A stretch of 64,000 nt of DNA, taken from the NCBI GenBank assembly GCA_004294385.1, contig REAP01000057.1:1-64000 (forward strand), read 5' to 3'. The number at the start of each line of letters is the position of its first letter. Positions within the stretch are counted from its first letter, which is position 1. The position numbers and the translations under genes were made by a program. Positions 61,629-64,000 of this stretch are shown piece by piece. A model generated the notes under the pieces. It was not told the DNA's origin and ran no database searches. It saw nothing but the letters and a program-made list of their open reading frames with translations. The stretch comes from Oscillatoriales cyanobacterium (GTDB lineage Bacteria > Cyanobacteriota > Cyanobacteriia > Cyanobacteriales > Microcoleaceae).

Positions 61629-62303
61629 ATGATTAATTGTCAAATTCCTACAGGATTAATTGTTTCTTGTCAAGCACCTGCTGATTCGCCACTACATGAT
61701 CCGATCGCAATTACTGCGATCGCTCTCACGGCTGTCTATCGAGGAGCTAGTGGTGTGCGAATTGATACTCCAGCCCACATTGCGGCTGTGCGACAACAGA
61801 TTTCTGCGCCCATAATCGGGATTTGGAAGCAGCAATTGCCGGGATGCGAGATTTATATTACTCCTCGGTTTGAAGACGCGCGGGCGATCGCACTAGCCGG
61901 ATCTGATATCATTGCTATTGACGCTACTCTCAGGAATCGTCCCGCAGCAGAACCAGATTTAAAGGTATTCATTGCCCGAATTCACAACGAATTAGGAAAA
62001 TTAGTGATGGCAGATGTAGATACAATAGAATCTGCGATCGGGGCAGTTGAAGCTGGTGCAGATATCGTAGCAACTACTCTTTTTGGCTACACTGCTGAAA
62101 CGCAAAATCAACTTCCACCGGGATTTGATTTGCTGGCTCAAATGGTGGAAAAATTACAGGTTCCAGTTATTTGTGAAGGTGGCATTTCTAGCCCGGAAAT
62201 GGCAAAAAAAGCATTAGATTTAGGAGCGACTGCTGTGGTTGTCGGTACAGATATTACTGGAATTGATAGTAAGGTGACAGCTTATAAATTGGTTATTTGT
62301 TAG
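61629..62303 (+). CDS. nanE: N-acetylmannosamine-6-phosphate 2-epimerase
   Basis: 224 residues, a TIM barrel. [37 protein letters not shown] with the catalytic Lys, [11 protein letters not shown], and [20 protein letters not shown] with the catalytic Glu and phosphate loop are intact. It converts ManNAc-6-P to GlcNAc-6-P. No other sialate genes are adjacent; cyanobacteria often carry it alone. Confidence 0.93.
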   Translation: MINCQIPTGLIVSCQAPADSPLHDPIAITAIALTAVYRGASGVRIDTPAHIAAVRQQISAPIIGIWKQQLPGCEIYITPRFEDARAIALAGSDIIAIDATLRNRPAAEPDLKVFIARIHNELGKLVMADVDTIESAIGAVEAGADIVATTLFGYTAETQNQLPPGFDLLAQMVEKLQVPVICEGGISSPEMAKKALDLGATAVVVGTDITGIDSKVTAYKLVIC

Positions 62304-62317
62304 GCAAATTTGGACAC

Positions 62318-62512
62318 GGCAATGCCCATAGGTGTCAACTTAAGCTTTTAGTCCGCCAGTCCTCCCGCTCACCCGTCAGTCCGCCAGGGAATGAATTCCC
62401 TGTCTAATAGCTAAAGTCCTCTCAAATTGAGAGGACTTTAGCTTTGAGACAGGGGTTTCAACCCCTGTCGGACTATCGGTTTTACCTTAAGTTGACACTA
62501 ATGGGCAATGCC
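62318..62512. mobile_element. Family B element (copy 4) with 9-bp target duplication
   Basis: The 177-bp element 62327-62503 begins CATAGGTGTCAACTTAAG and ends with the complement of CATTAGTGTCAACTTAAG. Both sides carry GGCAATGCC (62318-62326; 62504-62512). Without the element the site would read GGACACGGCAATGCCGTGTC, a family A palindrome. Interior: GTCCTCTCAAATTGAGAGGA and CAGGGGTTTCAACCCCTG hairpins; no reading frame. Confidence 0.9.
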
Positions 62513-62545
62513 GTGTCCCTATTTTATAAACCCAATTGCCGATCG

Positions 62546-62905
62546 CTAAATTAGCACACCGTTGATCAAGCTGCTGACTAAAGCCAAGGCGAGGGCTCCT
62601 AATACCGCACTCCAAATCCCCATCCGCAAGCTAAACCCCTGAACCAATTTTGCAGCCGTGGCAAAAATAATCACGTTCATTACAAACGCAAACAGGCCGG
62701 AAAGTAAGCCCAGCGTCAGCACATTTGGCACGAAAAAAACTGCTTTCAAAATTGGCAAAATTAAAACATTCAAAATTCCTAAAATCGCCGCTGCAAATAC
62801 TGCTTTTGGCGTACTGTCGATTTCAACGCCGATCGGCAATTGAGAAATTAGCAGCAAGCTACTTCCCGTCACCAGCCAAGCAATCAAAAAGTCGATCGGT
62901 TCCAT
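62546..62905 (-). CDS. Phage holin family 4-like membrane protein
   Basis: 119 residues from ATG 62905 (MEPIDFLIAWLVTGSSLLLI). Four hydrophobic helices (about 5-22, 32-52, 55-80, 88-115) match the mycobacterial-type phage-holin superfamily IV (DUF360 group), with the usual FAAAILGILNVLILPILKAV. It is a chromosomal membrane protein of unknown role and there are no phage genes around it. Confidence 0.82.
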   Translation of the reverse strand: MEPIDFLIAWLVTGSSLLLISQLPIGVEIDSTPKAVFAAAILGILNVLILPILKAVFFVPNVLTLGLLSGLFAFVMNVIIFATAAKLVQGFSLRMGIWSAVLGALALALVSSLINGVLI

Positions 62906-63127
62906 AGCCCATACCTCCATCACACTTGTTTTGTAAAAAAATTGATATTTGAATGTCCAATGCCTTGATTTTTATGTTAATCAAAAAACTCCGCTGATTC
63001 CTCTACCGATCGGCAGAATTTGTGTCGGATTTACTCTTTATGCGGAGAATTGCTAGATCCGAGGCAATTTTTCCCGGATGGGAACCGCTTCAACCTGTTA
63101 GTTGAAAAAAAGAGTAGATTAACTAAT

Positions 63128-64000
63128 ATGGCTAGCGACTTTTCTTTTAAATCTCAAGTCAAATTTGAAAAAAATGCCTTAGACGATACTGTACGGCAAC
63201 GGGGTCGATCGCTCCAAGTGATGGTTTTTATGCTCCTAGTCACTACTTTAGTCACATTACCCCTATTTCGTCTAGCCGAATTACAACTGGTACAGGGAGC
63301 TTATAACCGACAACGGGCAGAAAACAACCGGATTCGTCCAGTTTCGGTGGCGGCGGTTCGTGGCCCACTTTTAGATCGCAACCAGAAAATTTTTGCGGCT
63401 AATCGCGTATCTCGATCGGTATATTTGTGGCCAAAAGAGCGATCGGCCCAGGAGTGGCAAGAAGCCGTCGCTATACTCAGCCCGATCGTAAACGTCCCCG
63501 CCCCCGAAATTATCCAAAAGCTCGACAAGGCAGGCTATAAATCTGCTCTACCAGTGCGAATTAGTAAGGATATCAATATTGCTACTTTCGTCGCTTTGGG
63601 AGAACAAGCTAATACTTTGCGAGGGGTAGAAATTCGCCCAGAATCGGGTCGCGACTATCCCAACCAGCAATTAGCATCCCATCTTTTAGGATACGTCGGC
63701 GAAGCTAATTTAGATGAATTAAAAGCTAATCCTGGATATCCGATGGGAATGATCGTTGGTAAAATGGGAGTTGAAAAATTAGTTAATCCCAATTTAGAAG
63801 GTGTTTGGGGAAGCCGTTTGATTGAGGTGAATGCTAAGGGCGAGGAAATCCAAGATTTAGGTGTAAAAGAGCCGATTGCTGGCAAACCTGTACAGCTAAC
63901 CTTAGATTTAGATATGCAGAAAACTGCGGAAAAAGCTTTAGGTAATCGCCTGGGTGCAGTTGTGGCGATCGATATCAAAACCGGAGCTCTTTTAACAATG
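63128..64000 (+). CDS. mrdA: Penicillin-binding protein 2, class B (partial, 5' part)
   Basis: 291 codons from ATG 63128, open to the window end. A cytoplasmic tail and one membrane helix (about 30-50, VMVFMLLVTTLVTLPLFRLA) precede the PBP dimerisation domain: RPVSVAAVRGPLLDRNQKIF, EIRPESGRDYPNQQLASHLL, MIVGKMGVEKLVNPNLEG. It then enters the transpeptidase domain (LDMQKTAEKALGNR, GAVVAIDIKTGALL). The active-site SxxK is beyond the window. Peptidoglycan cross-linking in elongation. Confidence 0.94.
   Translation, partial: MASDFSFKSQVKFEKNALDDTVRQRGRSLQVMVFMLLVTTLVTLPLFRLAELQLVQGAYNRQRAENNRIRPVSVAAVRGPLLDRNQKIFAANRVSRSVYLWPKERSAQEWQEAVAILSPIVNVPAPEIIQKLDKAGYKSALPVRISKDINIATFVALGEQANTLRGVEIRPESGRDYPNQQLASHLLGYVGEANLDELKANPGYPMGMIVGKMGVEKLVNPNLEGVWGSRLIEVNAKGEEIQDLGVKEPIAGKPVQLTLDLDMQKTAEKALGNRLGAVVAIDIKTGALLTM

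Noticed and set aside
62546..62905. Prophage signal from a holin-like gene
   Set aside because: This membrane family is common on bacterial chromosomes and no phage gene is near.

Overview
The window is chromosomal DNA from a filamentous, non-marine type cyanobacterium, most like the Oscillatoria/Microcoleus group. The evidence is the plastid-type gene blocks (ndhC-ndhK-ndhJ; rubA-ycf48-psbE-psbF-psbL-psbJ), a Cph1-type phytochrome, psb32, ComFB, an SLH/OprB porin, very frequent HIP1 octamers (GCGATCGC), and abundant heptanucleotide tandem repeats and palindromic dispersed repeats between genes. The genus is an inference; no rRNA is present.

Layout. 0-5.7 kb is accessory: the secretion-domain end of a filamentous haemagglutinin-like protein, an XRE regulator, a DNA-binding-like protein, a three-gene cassette led by a TIGR04255-type protein, and a two-gene cassette ending in a small membrane protein. 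5.9-7.4 kb is an Rrf2 regulator with cysK. 7.4-10.3 kb holds a J-domain protein and a DUF3747/SLH envelope protein. 10.3-16.4 kb (minus) is a compact cluster: a giant SF1 helicase with a ~750-residue insertion, a winged-helix-like partner overlapping it, and xisH-xisI. 16.7-20.3 kb has tRNA-His, a 4-Cys Ser/Thr kinase and a GUN4 protein separated by one in-frame stop, and the siroheme/cobalamin pair cbiX-cobA. 20.3-22.7 kb is a type II restriction-modification locus whose methyltransferase has lost its catalytic NPPW segment. 22.9-28.7 kb is another accessory stretch (HNH endonuclease, RTX protein, a broken vMAP-like gene, a duplicated HNH fragment, HicB-like, DUF4926 and DUF6883 proteins).

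28.8-32.7 kb is a photosynthesis/respiration core: ndhCKJ on the minus strand, divergent from rubA-ycf48-psbEFLJ. 33-50 kb mixes housekeeping genes (RluD-type synthase, lysC, psb32, ftsH, M23 peptidase, recQ, porin) with small accessory genes, an orphan Dcm-type methyltransferase and many repeats. 50.4-61 kb is a light/phosphorelay signalling block: ComFB, a single-domain response regulator, a 1148-residue phytochrome kinase, an OmpR-type regulator carrying Hpt plus two more receivers, a CBS/coiled-coil protein, and a divergent hybrid kinase. 61.6-64 kb has nanE, a four-helix holin-like membrane protein and the 5' part of a class B PBP2.

The most informative non-genic signal is a family of small non-coding elements (115-177 bp; ends CAT..GTGTCAACTTAAG) inserted in the centre of a second palindromic repeat family. 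Two copies have clean 9-bp target duplications, which points to past transposition into one repeated target. No CRISPR array, rRNA operon, complete transposase or prophage was seen.
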